From NCBI GenBank assembly GCA_023459335.1, contig JAEWUO010000004.1, positions 1 through 64,000 on the forward strand: DNA of 64,000 bases, written 5' to 3'. Every line of letters starts with the position of its first letter. Position 1 is the first letter of the stretch. Positions 1-8,380 of this stretch are shown here, piece after piece. Origin of the DNA: Bacillota bacterium. GTDB lineage: Bacteria > Bacillota > Clostridia > Christensenellales > CAG-138. The notes beneath the pieces are model-generated. The model was not told the DNA's origin. It did not search any database and saw only the letters and a list, made by a program, of their open reading frames with translations. The position numbers were made by a program, and so were the translations under genes.

Positions 1-136
1 ATTTTTCATACTCCGGATGCTTGTTCACCACCGCGTCCAGCGAGGAATACACCTCTTCCACCGTCTGCAGAAACTCCGGCTCGCTTGCGTTTTTTCTCTT
101 GACTTCTTCCAGTACCCGTTCAATGTAGGCGTTCAT
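1..136 (-). CDS. gdhA: NADP-type glutamate dehydrogenase, N-terminal fragment
   Basis: Only the first 45 codons are in the window; the gene continues past the left edge. The peptide begins MNAYIERVLEEVKRKNASEP and runs to HPEYEK, which matches the amino-terminal helix of hexameric NADP-specific glutamate dehydrogenases. These convert 2-oxoglutarate and ammonium to glutamate in the cytoplasm. The start is supported by a GGGAGGA ribosome site just upstream and a good sigma-A promoter about 50 bases further up. The catalytic domain is not visible, so the assignment rests on the N-terminus alone. Confidence 0.8.
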   Translation of the reverse strand, partial: MNAYIERVLEEVKRKNASEPEFLQTVEEVYSSLDAVVNKHPEYEK

Positions 137-192
137 GCCTGTCCTCCCGATTTGATAAAGATATGTGAAAAAATGGGAATTCGCTCTTGCTC

Positions 193-221
193 ATCATATC
201 TCCGCAACCTGTCAAAGTCAA
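193..221 (-). promoter_or_regulatory. Promoter of the gdhA-like gene
   Basis: On the minus strand a TTGACT -35 box (216-221) and a TATGAT -10 box (193-198) are separated by exactly 17 bases. A second TTGACA lies inside the spacer. Predicted transcription starts about 50 bases before the gdhA start codon. Confidence 0.6.
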
Positions 222-300
222 CGGAACGCGCCGTAATATATGATAAGTTTTCGTCGATCCGTTTTTATTTGAGCAGCCGGGTAACTCCGCTGTTTCACGA

Positions 301-322
301 AAAGCGCGCCCGAAGGCGCGCC
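301..322 (-). terminator. Rho-independent terminator of the XRE gene
   Basis: A perfect 7-bp GC stem closed by a UUCG tetraloop (minus strand) is followed by TTTT. It lies 28 bases after the stop codon of the XRE regulator gene. Confidence 0.8.
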
Positions 323-349
323 GGATCGTACTGTTTTTTGATCGTGAAA

Positions 350-1321
350 TCAGAGGAATTTTGTGATGCTGGATAAGCCCGCCGTATCGTTTCGCTTCAG
401 CGCTTCTTCGACCAGCGTGCGCAGCGTTTCCTGGGAAAGGAACGGAAACAGCTCTGCGAGGTCTCCTATCTTCTGTCCGTTTTTCAGCGCTTCCCGCACG
501 ATCCGGTCGAGGTCGTCCTCGTCCAGGAAAGGTGCGATCGCCGCCGTCTGAGCCGCGCCGCCGCCGGATTGTACACAGGACACCGCGATTTTTCCTAAAT
601 CATCCTCGTCCAGAAAAGGCGCGAGCGAAGCCAGTTCCGCAAGCGTTCCGCCATGTTTAACGGCCTCAGCGGCGATTTTTCCTAAATCATCCTCATCCAG
701 AAACGGCGCGAGCGCAGCGATTTTATCAAACGGTTCTCCGCTTTTTACAGCGTCGTCCACCAGCCTGCCCAGCGTTTCTTCGCTTAAAAACGGCGCAATG
801 GCGACAAGGCGGTCCAAATCGTGTTCGGGTGAAAGACGCTTGGCCAGTTCGTCCAGATCATCCTCGTCCAGAAACGGTGCGAGCGCCAGCAGCGCGTCGA
901 AGTCGATCCTTTCGTTTCCGTTTCCCTCCGAGGAATCCTCTTTCCCGCCGCCGCGTTTTTTATGCCCGCCCTCGATCGCCCTGACGATGCGCGTCACCTG
1001 CTTCGGCTTCAGCAGCGGCGCCGCCTCGCCCGCCTCCGCAAGGGTGACCCCTTCTTCGCGGACGAACGCCTCCTCCTTCCCGGCGATCACGCTGCGGATG
1101 AGTTCCCCGCTGCGCCCGCCGCCGAGCAGTTCGTCCACGCTCACGCCCAGCGTCTGTGCCAATTCCGGCAGTTTCCCGATGTCCGGCATGGAAGCGCCCC
1201 GCTCCCAGTTGCTCACAGCCTGAAAGCTCACGCCCATGAGATCCGCCAGCGCAGGCTGTGTCATATCCTTTTCTTTTCTCAGGCGCGAAATCCGCCGCCC
1301 GATCTCCACCGCGTCAAACAT
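350..1321 (-). CDS. XRE-family regulator with six 29-residue APFL repeats
   Basis: Predicted DNA-binding protein of 323 residues. Residues 5-58 form a Cro/C1-type helix-turn-helix (RLRKEKDMTQPALADLMGVS, then VSNWERG), typical of XRE regulators. Residues 60-140 are variable and charged. Residues 143-320 are six tandem units of about 29 residues, each with the core APFL-(D/S)-E-(D/E)-(D/T)-L followed by a helix like IAxxAVKxG. The repeats look like an alpha-helical solenoid, possibly for protein-protein contact (inference). The ATG at 1321 is chosen over an upstream in-frame start because AAAGGAGAG lies directly before it. That ribosome site overlaps the stop of the small gene upstream, so the two are probably co-translated. 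Target genes are unknown. Confidence 0.75.
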   Translation of the reverse strand: MFDAVEIGRRISRLRKEKDMTQPALADLMGVSFQAVSNWERGASMPDIGKLPELAQTLGVSVDELLGGGRSGELIRSVIAGKEEAFVREEGVTLAEAGEAAPLLKPKQVTRIVRAIEGGHKKRGGGKEDSSEGNGNERIDFDALLALAPFLDEDDLDELAKRLSPEHDLDRLVAIAPFLSEETLGRLVDDAVKSGEPFDKIAALAPFLDEDDLGKIAAEAVKHGGTLAELASLAPFLDEDDLGKIAVSCVQSGGGAAQTAAIAPFLDEDDLDRIVREALKNGQKIGDLAELFPFLSQETLRTLVEEALKRNDTAGLSSITKFL

Positions 1322-1334
1322 TGTCCCTCTCCTT

Positions 1335-1481
1335 TTACCACATTGGCCAGCCGAAGCGCAACGCAAACCAGTGCGCTGAACGCCGCTGTAATTCGCGCTC
1401 CGCGATCATCCGCCGGTAGGCGCGTTCCGTCTCTTCCGGCGTCCGTTTCCGGCGCAGCCTCTTTTTCTTATTGACCCGCAT
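1335..1481 (-). CDS. Small basic hypothetical protein (48 aa)
   Basis: Short frame starting MRVNKKKRLRRKRTPEETER and ending GWPMW. It is strongly basic at the N-terminus with an amphipathic helix after it and has no recognised family. The start at 1481 has an AAAGGCGGTGA ribosome-like site. Its TAA stop sits inside the ribosome site of the XRE gene, which suggests translational coupling and a real gene. It could be a partner or small regulator of the XRE protein, but nothing shows this directly. Confidence 0.45.
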   Translation of the reverse strand: MRVNKKKRLRRKRTPEETERAYRRMIAERELQRRSAHWFALRFGWPMW

Positions 1482-1796
1482 CGCGTGTTCACCGCCTTTC
1501 GTCCGGTACGCGTTCAGCATACAAAGACGCGGCGGCAAACGCCAGCAAGCAACGCTTGAGTTGCGAACTCCGGCCAGCTCAAGCGGCGGTTGAGCCGGAA
1601 TTCTCGTATATGTTTTCCGTTCGCTGATGGTTCGTCCTTTTCTTTATCATATTACTATTGTGGAAAATAATAAATCGTCAGCTTCCTGCCGTTTATTCCA
1701 TAACCCTGCATGAACGGCAATTTACAATTTCTTTGACACCAAATACCAAGTATGATACGCATAGTAAGCAAACCGGTTGATGAAACGAGGGACAGC
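1482..1796. other. Intergenic region with inverted repeat, between divergent regulators
   Basis: This gap separates the small basic gene (minus) from the ECF sigma gene (plus). It contains an imperfect inverted repeat at about 1570-1606 (CTCAA ... TTGAG flanked by CCGG arms), which could be a hairpin or an operator. An AT-rich stretch follows at 1640-1740. No gene is visible. Confidence 0.5.
1733..1761 (+). promoter_or_regulatory. Possible promoter of the sigma/anti-sigma operon
   Basis: A perfect TTGACA (1733-1738) is followed after 17 bases by TACGCA, a poor -10. The alternative TATGAT nearby has a spacer of only 12 bases. An autoregulated ECF-type promoter could instead lie here. Confidence 0.3.
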
Positions 1797-2306
1797 ATGG
1801 AATCCAGGAACGCCTATTTTGACCAGGTCTATCGCGAACACGCGGCAGAACTCAAGCGCTTTCTTGTCGTGCGTATCCGCTCCGCTTCCGATATGGAAGA
1901 TCTCTATCAGGAAACCTGGAAGCGGTTTTATGAACGCACGGCGGTTCTCCGTCCGGACGAACCCTTTCGGTATCTGTTAAAGATCGCCAAAGGGGAACTG
2001 GCAAAACGTTATCGAAACCTGAGCCGGAGAAACGCGCAGGAAGAGCCGCTCGACGAAACCATCCCCGATCCGCAGGCTCCGTTTGAGCCCGCGTTGCTGG
2101 ATCGGATGGACGCCGCCGACGTTTGGCGGATCGTCAAAAACGAACCCCTGCTGTCCTATCAGTCGTTTGTGCTTTATTATGGCTTCGACCAATCGGTGCG
2201 GCAGACGGCCGCCGCGCTGCATGTCAGCGAGGACGCGGTGAAGGCAAGGCTCTATCGCACCAGGGAACGGATTCGGGCGGAACGGAAAGGAGCCGATGAG
2301 CAATGA
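1797..2306 (+). CDS. ECF-type RNA polymerase sigma factor
   Basis: A 169-residue sigma-70 family protein of the extracytoplasmic function type. Region 2 is visible at the N-terminus (YFDQVYREHAAELKRFLVVR, then DMEDLYQETWKRFYE). Region 4 is at the C-terminus (SYQSFVLYYGFDQSVRQTAA, then LHVSEDAVKARLYRTRERI), forming the -35-reading helix-turn-helix. ATG 1797 is chosen because GAGGGA lies just upstream; the earlier in-frame ATG at 1752 has no ribosome site. The stop overlaps the next gene by four bases (ATGA), the usual arrangement of an ECF sigma with its cognate anti-sigma. It likely directs a small envelope-stress regulon and its own operon (inference). Confidence 0.85.
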   Translation: MESRNAYFDQVYREHAAELKRFLVVRIRSASDMEDLYQETWKRFYERTAVLRPDEPFRYLLKIAKGELAKRYRNLSRRNAQEEPLDETIPDPQAPFEPALLDRMDAADVWRIVKNEPLLSYQSFVLYYGFDQSVRQTAAALHVSEDAVKARLYRTRERIRAERKGADEQ

Positions 2307-3862
2307 CGGAACGAGAATTGTTCAAGGAGGCTGTTATGCAGTATCTGGTTGACGACGCGCGGATTCAGCGCGAGAGCAGAAAACGCAGGAACCGCTCGCA
2401 CGCAGTTGCGAGGCGGTTGCTGTTTGCCGCGGCATGTCTCGTCGTTACGGCGAGTATCACCGTGTTTTCCATCCCCAGCGCGCGGGCCGCTGTGGAGGAG
2501 TGGATCAGCGACTGGTTTACCCCGGAAGAATATTTTGGGCAGGAGAAAAGCGAACGAACCAAAGAGCCGACCATCGAAGCAATTACGAAAAGCGCGGGTG
2601 AAAACAGCTTTATGATCGGCAGCGTCGGCGAAGAATTCAAGGATTACGCCGCTGCCTTTGACATGAAATTGGACGAAATCGCTTATGACGGCACATCCGT
2701 CTTTCTCTCCGGCACCATGTCCGGCGCGACGGCGAGGCCTTTTGTGCAGGGCTTTACGGGCGGCGACACCTATCTCTATACCGATAATGACGGCTCGCTG
2801 GGCGGGGACCCCAACTGGAAATACTATCTGTTTGAATGCGAAAACGTCTTTACCCTGAAAATCGCCGGCGGAGGGGAATATATCGGAAACATCATCCCGT
2901 TTTTCACGGAGGAAATGAATGAAATCATCAGCGCCTCGGCAAGCGATGAAACAGAACCGATCATTCAGAACGGCAAACTGGTGACAACGAATCCACTGGC
3001 GGATAAACTTTGGGACGCGTATCTGGCAAATCACGATGTTCGCTTCTCCGTCGAACTGCTGAAGGTGTATCGGGATATGGAGCCGCTGACGGGATTGGCG
3101 AACGGCGATCTTTCGCTTCGCCTGTTTTATGGCAATGTGGAAGGCGCGGACGCAATTCAGGTGCTGCAAGCGGATTTTGGCAAGATCACCATCGACGCGA
3201 ACGCATACCGGACGCAGACGCGAACCACGCAGGCAGAAACCGAAACAAAAATCGATTTGGGCGGCGTGCATCCCGTTACCATTGTGGAGTGGCAGCCTTG
3301 GTCGGAGTCTACAGGAGATTATCTGAACGTCTACTACTATACGCATGAGCTGGATTTTACCGGCGCATCCTTCTCGCTCAAGGAGGTTACCTTTACGCCG
3401 ACGGACACCAGGATCACGCTGCATATCGTGCTGCCGGAAAGCTGGACGGCGGCGGAGCGCTGTTACTGCGACCTGTCGTTCCGGTTCTTGCTGGGCGGAG
3501 ATCATACGGAGACATGGTCTCAATGCCCTTTCAATACATACGGGCCGATCGGAACGGGCGATAAAACGGGCGAGACGCTGGAATACGATTTCAATCTTTA
3601 TTCGAGCTCGCTGTCTCCGAGCCAGTGGGCAGGCATCAAAACGCTGACGCTCATACCCACCACGACGTATTGGTGGGATATGAAGGTAAGCGAGGACAAC
3701 GGACCGCAGCAGGATATCTCCTTGCGGGACGGCGCGGTATACACCGAAAAAGTGTATGACGAGAGTAAAAATCCCGGCCACGGCACTTCGTTTCAAAGCG
3801 ACCCGCAATACGATGAAATGACGCAGTATGCCCTTACCATCAATTTGGACGACTATCGATAA
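2303..3862 (+). CDS. Membrane-anchored anti-sigma factor with large ectodomain
   Basis: A 519-residue protein predicted to hold the upstream ECF sigma factor inactive at the membrane. Residues 1-37 are cytoplasmic and basic (sigma-binding side). About 38-58 is a single membrane segment (RLLFAAACLVVTASITVFSI). The remaining roughly 460 residues are extracytoplasmic and rich in beta structure, with motifs such as YDGTSVFLSGTMSG. The layout resembles DUF4179-type anti-sigma proteins, but the ectodomain is not identified further. The four-base overlap with the sigma gene implies coupled translation. The ectodomain probably senses an envelope or extracellular signal (inference). Confidence 0.65.
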   Translation: MTERELFKEAVMQYLVDDARIQRESRKRRNRSHAVARRLLFAAACLVVTASITVFSIPSARAAVEEWISDWFTPEEYFGQEKSERTKEPTIEAITKSAGENSFMIGSVGEEFKDYAAAFDMKLDEIAYDGTSVFLSGTMSGATARPFVQGFTGGDTYLYTDNDGSLGGDPNWKYYLFECENVFTLKIAGGGEYIGNIIPFFTEEMNEIISASASDETEPIIQNGKLVTTNPLADKLWDAYLANHDVRFSVELLKVYRDMEPLTGLANGDLSLRLFYGNVEGADAIQVLQADFGKITIDANAYRTQTRTTQAETETKIDLGGVHPVTIVEWQPWSESTGDYLNVYYYTHELDFTGASFSLKEVTFTPTDTRITLHIVLPESWTAAERCYCDLSFRFLLGGDHTETWSQCPFNTYGPIGTGDKTGETLEYDFNLYSSSLSPSQWAGIKTLTLIPTTTYWWDMKVSEDNGPQQDISLRDGAVYTEKVYDESKNPGHGTSFQSDPQYDEMTQYALTINLDDYR

Positions 3863-3883
3863 ACCCGCAACGCGCCAGCGCGT

Positions 3884-3913
3884 AAAGGGCGCACCGTTTC
3901 TGGTGCGCCCTTT
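3884..3913. terminator. Bidirectional terminator
   Basis: AAAGGGCGCACC pairs perfectly with GGTGCGCCCTTT across a 6-base loop, with T-rich flanks on both strands. It lies between the convergent anti-sigma and phosphoglucomutase genes. Confidence 0.85.
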
Positions 3914-3946
3914 GTTACGTTCGCCCTTATATATCGAATGGACGTA

Positions 3947-5677
3947 TTACGCAAGATACCCCTTCAGCAGTGTGTCTACGTCCTTGAGCAGAGCCGCGAG
4001 CGTCGCCTCCAGCGCGTCCTTCGTCTCTCCGCGCGCGCCGATGTAGAGTTTTAGTTTCGGCTCCGTGCCGCTGGGGCGGACGACAATCCAGCTCTCGTCC
4101 GCGAGCACCCAGCGCAGTACGTCCGAGGTCGGCAGCGAAATACCGCAGCTTGTTCCGTCGTTTTTTTTGCAGCTCCGCCCAAGGTAGTCCTCGTAAATAC
4201 GCACGGCGGTATTTGCAAACGACGCTGGCGGCTGTTCCCGCAATCGCGCCATCGCGCCGGCGATCTTCTCCATGCCTTCCTTTCCTTCCAGCGTATAGCT
4301 CCTGACGCTTTCGCTGTAATGGCCGTAGGTTGAGTAGATTTCATCCAGCGCGTCGGAGAGCGTCATGCCGCGCTCGGCATAAGAAATACACGCCTCCGCC
4401 GCGAGCATCGCGGAAGAAACCGCGTCCTTATCCCGCGAAAGCCCGCCCGCGAGAAAGCCGAAGCTTTCCTCGAAACCGAATAAAAAGGTCTTTTCACCGC
4501 TCTTCTGGTATTCGTCCACCTTTTCGCCGATGAAGCGAAATCCGGTCAGCACCACCTCCAGCTCGACGCCGTACGCCGCGCAGATCGCGTCCGCAAGCCG
4601 CGTAGAAACGATGCTCTTGATCACCACGCCGTTGCTCGGCAGCCGTTTTTGCCGATCCATCGAGGAAAGGATGTGCTGAAGCAGGATGCAGCCGATCTGG
4701 TTGCCGGAGAGCGTCTGCCACTCGCCCGATTTCGTCCTGACCGCGATGCCGAGACGGTCGGCGTCCGGATCGGTCGCGAGGCATACGCGCGCGCCTTTCT
4801 CCTCCGCCAGCGCGATGGCGAGGCGCAGCGCATCCGGATCCTCCGGGTTCGGCGCGGCGACGGTCGGGAATCGCCCGTCCGGCGCAGCCTGCTGCGGAAC
4901 GGTGAATACGTTCGTCACCCCGACGCGGGAGAGCAGTTCCCGCACGGGCACCGCGCCCGTGCCGTGAAGCGGCGTATAAACGATCGGAAGATCGCCGCCG
5001 CGCCGCCGCACCAGATCGGGATCAAGCAGCAGCCGTTCCGTCGCGGCGTAATACGCTTCGTCCTCCTCCGCGCCGATCAGCCGGATCGCGCCGGAAGCAA
5101 CGGCCGCGTCATAGTCCGCAGCGCGCGGCGAAAACATCGGCACCCGATCGATTTGCTGAAAAATCGCTTCGGCCTGCTCCGGCGCGGCCTGCCCGCCATA
5201 CGCCCAGTAGACCTTGTATCCGTTGTATTTGCTGGGATTGTGCGAGGCGGTGATCACCACGCCGGCGATGCACTTCAGGCGCTGCAAGGCAAACGAAAGC
5301 TGCGGCACGGAGTGCAGCGTGGAGAAGAGATACGCGCGGATGCCGTTGGCCGCGAGCACGCAGGCGGCCTCTTTGGCAAATTCCGCCGAGAAGAGACGCG
5401 AATCGTACGCGATGCAGACGCCGCGCTCCTCAGCGCCTTCGCACCCGAGCAGATAATTGCTCAGTCCCTGCGTGGCCCGGCGAACGACGTAAACGTTCAT
5501 GCGGTTGGTTCCCGCGCCGAGGATTCCCCTCAGCCCCGCGGTGCCAAACTCCAGCTCGCGGTAAAAGCGCTCCTCGATCTCCTGCGGGTCGTTCGAAATG
5601 GCGGCGAGTTCGTTTCGGCTCGCCTCGTCCAGCGTCGGTTCGTTCAGCCAGGATTGATAGACAGATTGTGTGTCCAT
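3947..5677 (-). CDS. pgcA: Phosphoglucomutase / phosphomannomutase (alpha-D-phosphohexomutase)
   Basis: A 576-residue cytoplasmic enzyme that interconverts glucose-1-P and glucose-6-P (or mannose phosphates), feeding UDP-glucose for wall polymers and glycolipids. All phosphohexomutase signatures are visible: the catalytic phosphoserine loop TASHNPSKYNGYK, the metal loop DPDADR, the sugar-binding GFEESFGF and the C-terminal phosphate loop RPSGTEPKLK. Length matches PgcA-type enzymes of Bacillota. A GGAAAGGG ribosome site precedes the start. It is transcribed alone and convergent to the anti-sigma gene across a bidirectional terminator. Confidence 0.92.
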   Translation of the reverse strand: MDTQSVYQSWLNEPTLDEASRNELAAISNDPQEIEERFYRELEFGTAGLRGILGAGTNRMNVYVVRRATQGLSNYLLGCEGAEERGVCIAYDSRLFSAEFAKEAACVLAANGIRAYLFSTLHSVPQLSFALQRLKCIAGVVITASHNPSKYNGYKVYWAYGGQAAPEQAEAIFQQIDRVPMFSPRAADYDAAVASGAIRLIGAEEDEAYYAATERLLLDPDLVRRRGGDLPIVYTPLHGTGAVPVRELLSRVGVTNVFTVPQQAAPDGRFPTVAAPNPEDPDALRLAIALAEEKGARVCLATDPDADRLGIAVRTKSGEWQTLSGNQIGCILLQHILSSMDRQKRLPSNGVVIKSIVSTRLADAICAAYGVELEVVLTGFRFIGEKVDEYQKSGEKTFLFGFEESFGFLAGGLSRDKDAVSSAMLAAEACISYAERGMTLSDALDEIYSTYGHYSESVRSYTLEGKEGMEKIAGAMARLREQPPASFANTAVRIYEDYLGRSCKKNDGTSCGISLPTSDVLRWVLADESWIVVRPSGTEPKLKLYIGARGETKDALEATLAALLKDVDTLLKGYLA

Positions 5678-5768
5678 GCGTCGGCCCTTTCCGGTTCATG
5701 CCGCGAAAACGCGGCGTAATCGAATGATTGAAACGGTTATCCGTTCCAGAAAACAAATATATGCCTTG

Positions 5769-6641
5769 TTATTGATTCAACGAAGAAAGAAAACTCTTTA
5801 CCGCATCCCAGTACTCCGCATGGTTCGGCGTGGATTCAAACAGCGCGCTGGAACCGTGTAGGCCGTTGCCCTGCGGAACGAAGAACTCGCACCCTTTCGA
5901 CGGAATCGCATCCGCGATCTTCCGCCAGGCGTTCTCCTCCGATTTCGCGGACGTGATGAATACCGGCTGCGTGATGTCGGCAGCGTATTCGGCGACCGTC
6001 CTGTCCTGAAGGTGAAAATATTCCCCCGGGGAGAATGCGAGCGCGGCCTGCACCTCCTCTGGATACTCCGCCGCAAGGATCAGCGTTAAGGAGGCGGAGT
6101 AGGAGCTGCCCCATGCGATCAGTTTCTTCGGCGCGTATTGTTCGACGGCATAGTTCAGCGCGCCTTTTAGATCCGCATAGGCGTCCGTATATCCGCACGG
6201 CAGTTTTTTCGCGGCGGCCGCCTTGTGCGTCTCGTTGGCGACGCCGTTGCACGTGCCGCCGGAGCGCTGATCGATGGCGAGGCAGTCGTACCCCATGGCG
6301 TTGAGTTGAGGCGCGATCTCCAGATACTCTCCCTTGCTGTATCCCGCCTGATGGAAGAGCAGAATAAACGGCGCGTCCGGCACGCCGCACCGGTAAAGGT
6401 CCGCGGTGACCGTCAGACCGTCCGCCGCTTCGAACGTAATCGTCTCAACGGCGCTTCCCGCATCGGGGGCCGCCGGGCTTTCCGCGGGGCTTGCGGACGG
6501 TTGTTCGATCGGGGTTTCCTTCGGGGTTTCCTTTGGTGTTGCACTCAAATCTTGCTGAACGTTCATTCCGCATCCTCCCAGAGTCAGCGTTGTCAGGACC
6601 GCCAGTGCTCCTGCAAGCAGCCGGATATGCTTTACTTTCAT
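5769..6641 (-). CDS. Alpha/beta-hydrolase lipoprotein
   Basis: A 290-residue secreted lipoprotein. Residues 1-24 are a lipoprotein signal with lipobox LGGC (C24). A Thr/Pro/Glu-rich spacer follows, then an alpha/beta-hydrolase fold from about residue 70. The fold shows the oxyanion strand LLFHQAGYSKG, the nucleophile elbow GSSYS (the second Gly of the usual GxSxG is Ser) and a C-terminal histidine in GNGLHGSS. It resembles dienelactone-hydrolase/acetyl-esterase-like proteins. The substrate is unknown; an extracellular ester is likely. AAGGAG precedes the start. Its promoter shares the -35 region with the divergent zinc-ribbon gene. Confidence 0.75.
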   Translation of the reverse strand: MKVKHIRLLAGALAVLTTLTLGGCGMNVQQDLSATPKETPKETPIEQPSASPAESPAAPDAGSAVETITFEAADGLTVTADLYRCGVPDAPFILLFHQAGYSKGEYLEIAPQLNAMGYDCLAIDQRSGGTCNGVANETHKAAAAKKLPCGYTDAYADLKGALNYAVEQYAPKKLIAWGSSYSASLTLILAAEYPEEVQAALAFSPGEYFHLQDRTVAEYAADITQPVFITSAKSEENAWRKIADAIPSKGCEFFVPQGNGLHGSSALFESTPNHAEYWDAVKSFLSSLNQ

Positions 6642-6716
6642 GCGATCGCGCTCCTTTTATTTTATCGACTCCCGCGGTAAAAATCGCGATGCCGCAAGGC
6701 GGCATGCCCTGTTTTG

Positions 6717-6745
6717 ATTATACCCGCCGCCGTGTTGCATGGCAA
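6717..6745 (-). promoter_or_regulatory. Promoter of the hydrolase lipoprotein gene
   Basis: On the minus strand TTGCCA (6740-6745) and TATAAT (6717-6722) are separated by 17 bases. The -35 box shares one base with the -35 box of the divergent plus-strand promoter. Confidence 0.75.
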
Positions 6746-6763
6746 GGCGGGCTGTGCTATCAT
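6735..6763 (+). promoter_or_regulatory. Promoter of the zinc-ribbon gene, predicted leaderless
   Basis: TTGCAT (6735-6740) and TATCAT (6758-6763) are separated by 17 bases. The start codon begins at 6770, six bases after the -10 box, so transcription should begin at or next to the A of the ATG. Confidence 0.7.
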
Positions 6764-6769
6764 ACCCCT

Positions 6770-8308
6770 ATGGAACAGCGCGTACAACCCCAAAGGCGCT
6801 ACCAGTCCGCCAGCTACCTCACGAGCGGGGCGGTTTTTTACGGTACGCTGCTGTTTTTGATCGCGCGCGTCTTCACACTGCTGCAGCTCTTTTCGGACGC
6901 GGTCAGCCGCAAAAAGCTGGGGCAGGCGCCGCCGGAAAATTTCACGTTCTTCGGCATCGTCGGTTCCCTGCTGATCATCGGCGTCATCGCGCTCGCATTT
7001 TATCTGCTTCTGCAGAACCGGCAGAACCGGCTCAAGCTGAAGAAAGGCAACTTCTATCTTCTTCTCAACGCGCTGTTCGCCGTCTGGGGCATCGTCAGCG
7101 CCATCGATTTCCTCGTCGAAATGATCCTCTTTTTCGAATTCGTCTACCTGCTCGATTTTATTACGCTGATCGCGGCGATCGTACTGCCCAGCGTGCTTTA
7201 CCAGCTCTCCGACCGAAAGCAGGACATCCCGCCGGACAACCTGCTCTTCGCGGCAGCAATCGGGGCGACCGGGCTGTCCGTGATCGCGACGCTCATCGTG
7301 GCGCTCGTGCTCAGAAAAAGCTATACCCCGTTTCAGCTCCTGCACGAATTGATGTTCCGCGCGGGGATCATCCTCTTCGGCATAGCAGGGCTTCTGAAGG
7401 CGATCAAGCTGCGTGCGGAACTGCCCGCGCTCGTGGCCGCCATGCCGAAGGTTGCGCCGCCGCCCGTAAAAGAAAAGCCCAGGCCGCAAAAAAAGCCCGA
7501 TCCGCACGGCAGGGTCGAGTGCCCCGACTGCGGTAAAAAGCTGCCCGCGGGAACACGAATCTGCTCGCGCTGCGGTTTCGACCTAAGCACGCCGAACCTG
7601 TTTGACGACGAGGACGAGTTTTTGGATGACGACCTCCCGCCGGAAGAACCGCCGGAGGACGAACCGGAAGCGGAACCGGAACTCGATACGTTCGAGGAGC
7701 AGACCCCGCCCGCCGCGCCAGAGCGTCAGGAACTGCCGAAGGACATCTGCCCCCGCTGCAACAAGAAAAAACCGCCGTTTCTCTCCACCTGTCCGCATTG
7801 CGGTTATTATCCCGGCGACCCGATCGAGCAGGCAGAAATCGAGGCGGAGGAACAGCGGAAAGCGGCGGAAGTGCAGGCCGCGGCTCCGCGGCAGCCCCAG
7901 CCCAAGCCGGAACCAAAATGCGAAAAGTGCGGAAGGAAGATTCCCGGCGGGCTCGCCACCTGCCCCTACTGCGGTTACCATCCGGACGACGACCGCGTCC
8001 CTCCCCCGCCGGAACCTGAGGAGGAACGGCTGTTCGAACCGGACGAGGAGGAGGAATATAAAACCTGCCCCCGATGCGACAACGAGGTGGCCGACAGCGC
8101 GGAGACCTGCCCGTTCTGCGGATATCCGTTCAAAGCAAAACGCGATTCGGAGCGTCTCCGGCGGCCGGCGCAGCGCCTGCCGCGCGTACCCGACCCGAGG
8201 CACCTGAACGAGAAGAACTCCATCGAGTGCCCCGAATGCGGCAGAAGGTATTCCGCGGCGCGGGACCGGTGCCCGTATTGCGGATACGGATTATACGACG
8301 ACGAATGA
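6770..8308 (+). CDS. Membrane protein with five zinc ribbons
   Basis: A 512-residue protein of unknown function. The N-terminal part holds about six hydrophobic segments (the first at VFYGTLLFLIARVFTLL). After about residue 240 the protein is soluble. It carries five zinc ribbons of the CPxCG...CPxCG type, beginning CPDCGKKL, CPRCNKKK, CEKCGRKI, CPRCDNEV and CPECGRRY, joined by acidic/proline-rich linkers. Such zinc-ribbon membrane proteins are common in Clostridia but poorly studied. The ATG at 6770 is preferred because the promoter lies immediately before it; no ribosome site is present. A terminator follows the stop. Orientation and function are open. Confidence 0.7.
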   Translation: MEQRVQPQRRYQSASYLTSGAVFYGTLLFLIARVFTLLQLFSDAVSRKKLGQAPPENFTFFGIVGSLLIIGVIALAFYLLLQNRQNRLKLKKGNFYLLLNALFAVWGIVSAIDFLVEMILFFEFVYLLDFITLIAAIVLPSVLYQLSDRKQDIPPDNLLFAAAIGATGLSVIATLIVALVLRKSYTPFQLLHELMFRAGIILFGIAGLLKAIKLRAELPALVAAMPKVAPPPVKEKPRPQKKPDPHGRVECPDCGKKLPAGTRICSRCGFDLSTPNLFDDEDEFLDDDLPPEEPPEDEPEAEPELDTFEEQTPPAAPERQELPKDICPRCNKKKPPFLSTCPHCGYYPGDPIEQAEIEAEEQRKAAEVQAAAPRQPQPKPEPKCEKCGRKIPGGLATCPYCGYHPDDDRVPPPPEPEEERLFEPDEEEEYKTCPRCDNEVADSAETCPFCGYPFKAKRDSERLRRPAQRLPRVPDPRHLNEKNSIECPECGRRYSAARDRCPYCGYGLYDDE

Positions 8309-8334
8309 GGCCCGCTGACGCGGGCCTTGTTTTT
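8309..8334 (+). terminator. Rho-independent terminator of the zinc-ribbon gene
   Basis: The 7-bp stem GGCCCGC/GCGGGCC with a 4-base loop is followed by TTGTTTTT, directly after the stop codon. Confidence 0.85.
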
Positions 8335-8380
8335 GTATCGTTGCTTTTTTATGAATCCCGATTCAGAAATTCGATGCCGG

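Noticed and set aside
350..1321. Prophage repressor
   Set aside because: The helix-turn-helix is of the XRE type, but no phage gene lies nearby and the C-terminal repeats are unlike phage repressors.
2252..3808. Long minus-strand open frame of 518 codons antisense to the anti-sigma gene
   Set aside because: It is Arg/Cys/His-rich, has no family pattern or ribosome site, and lies opposite a gene with clear membrane and sigma-pair logic.
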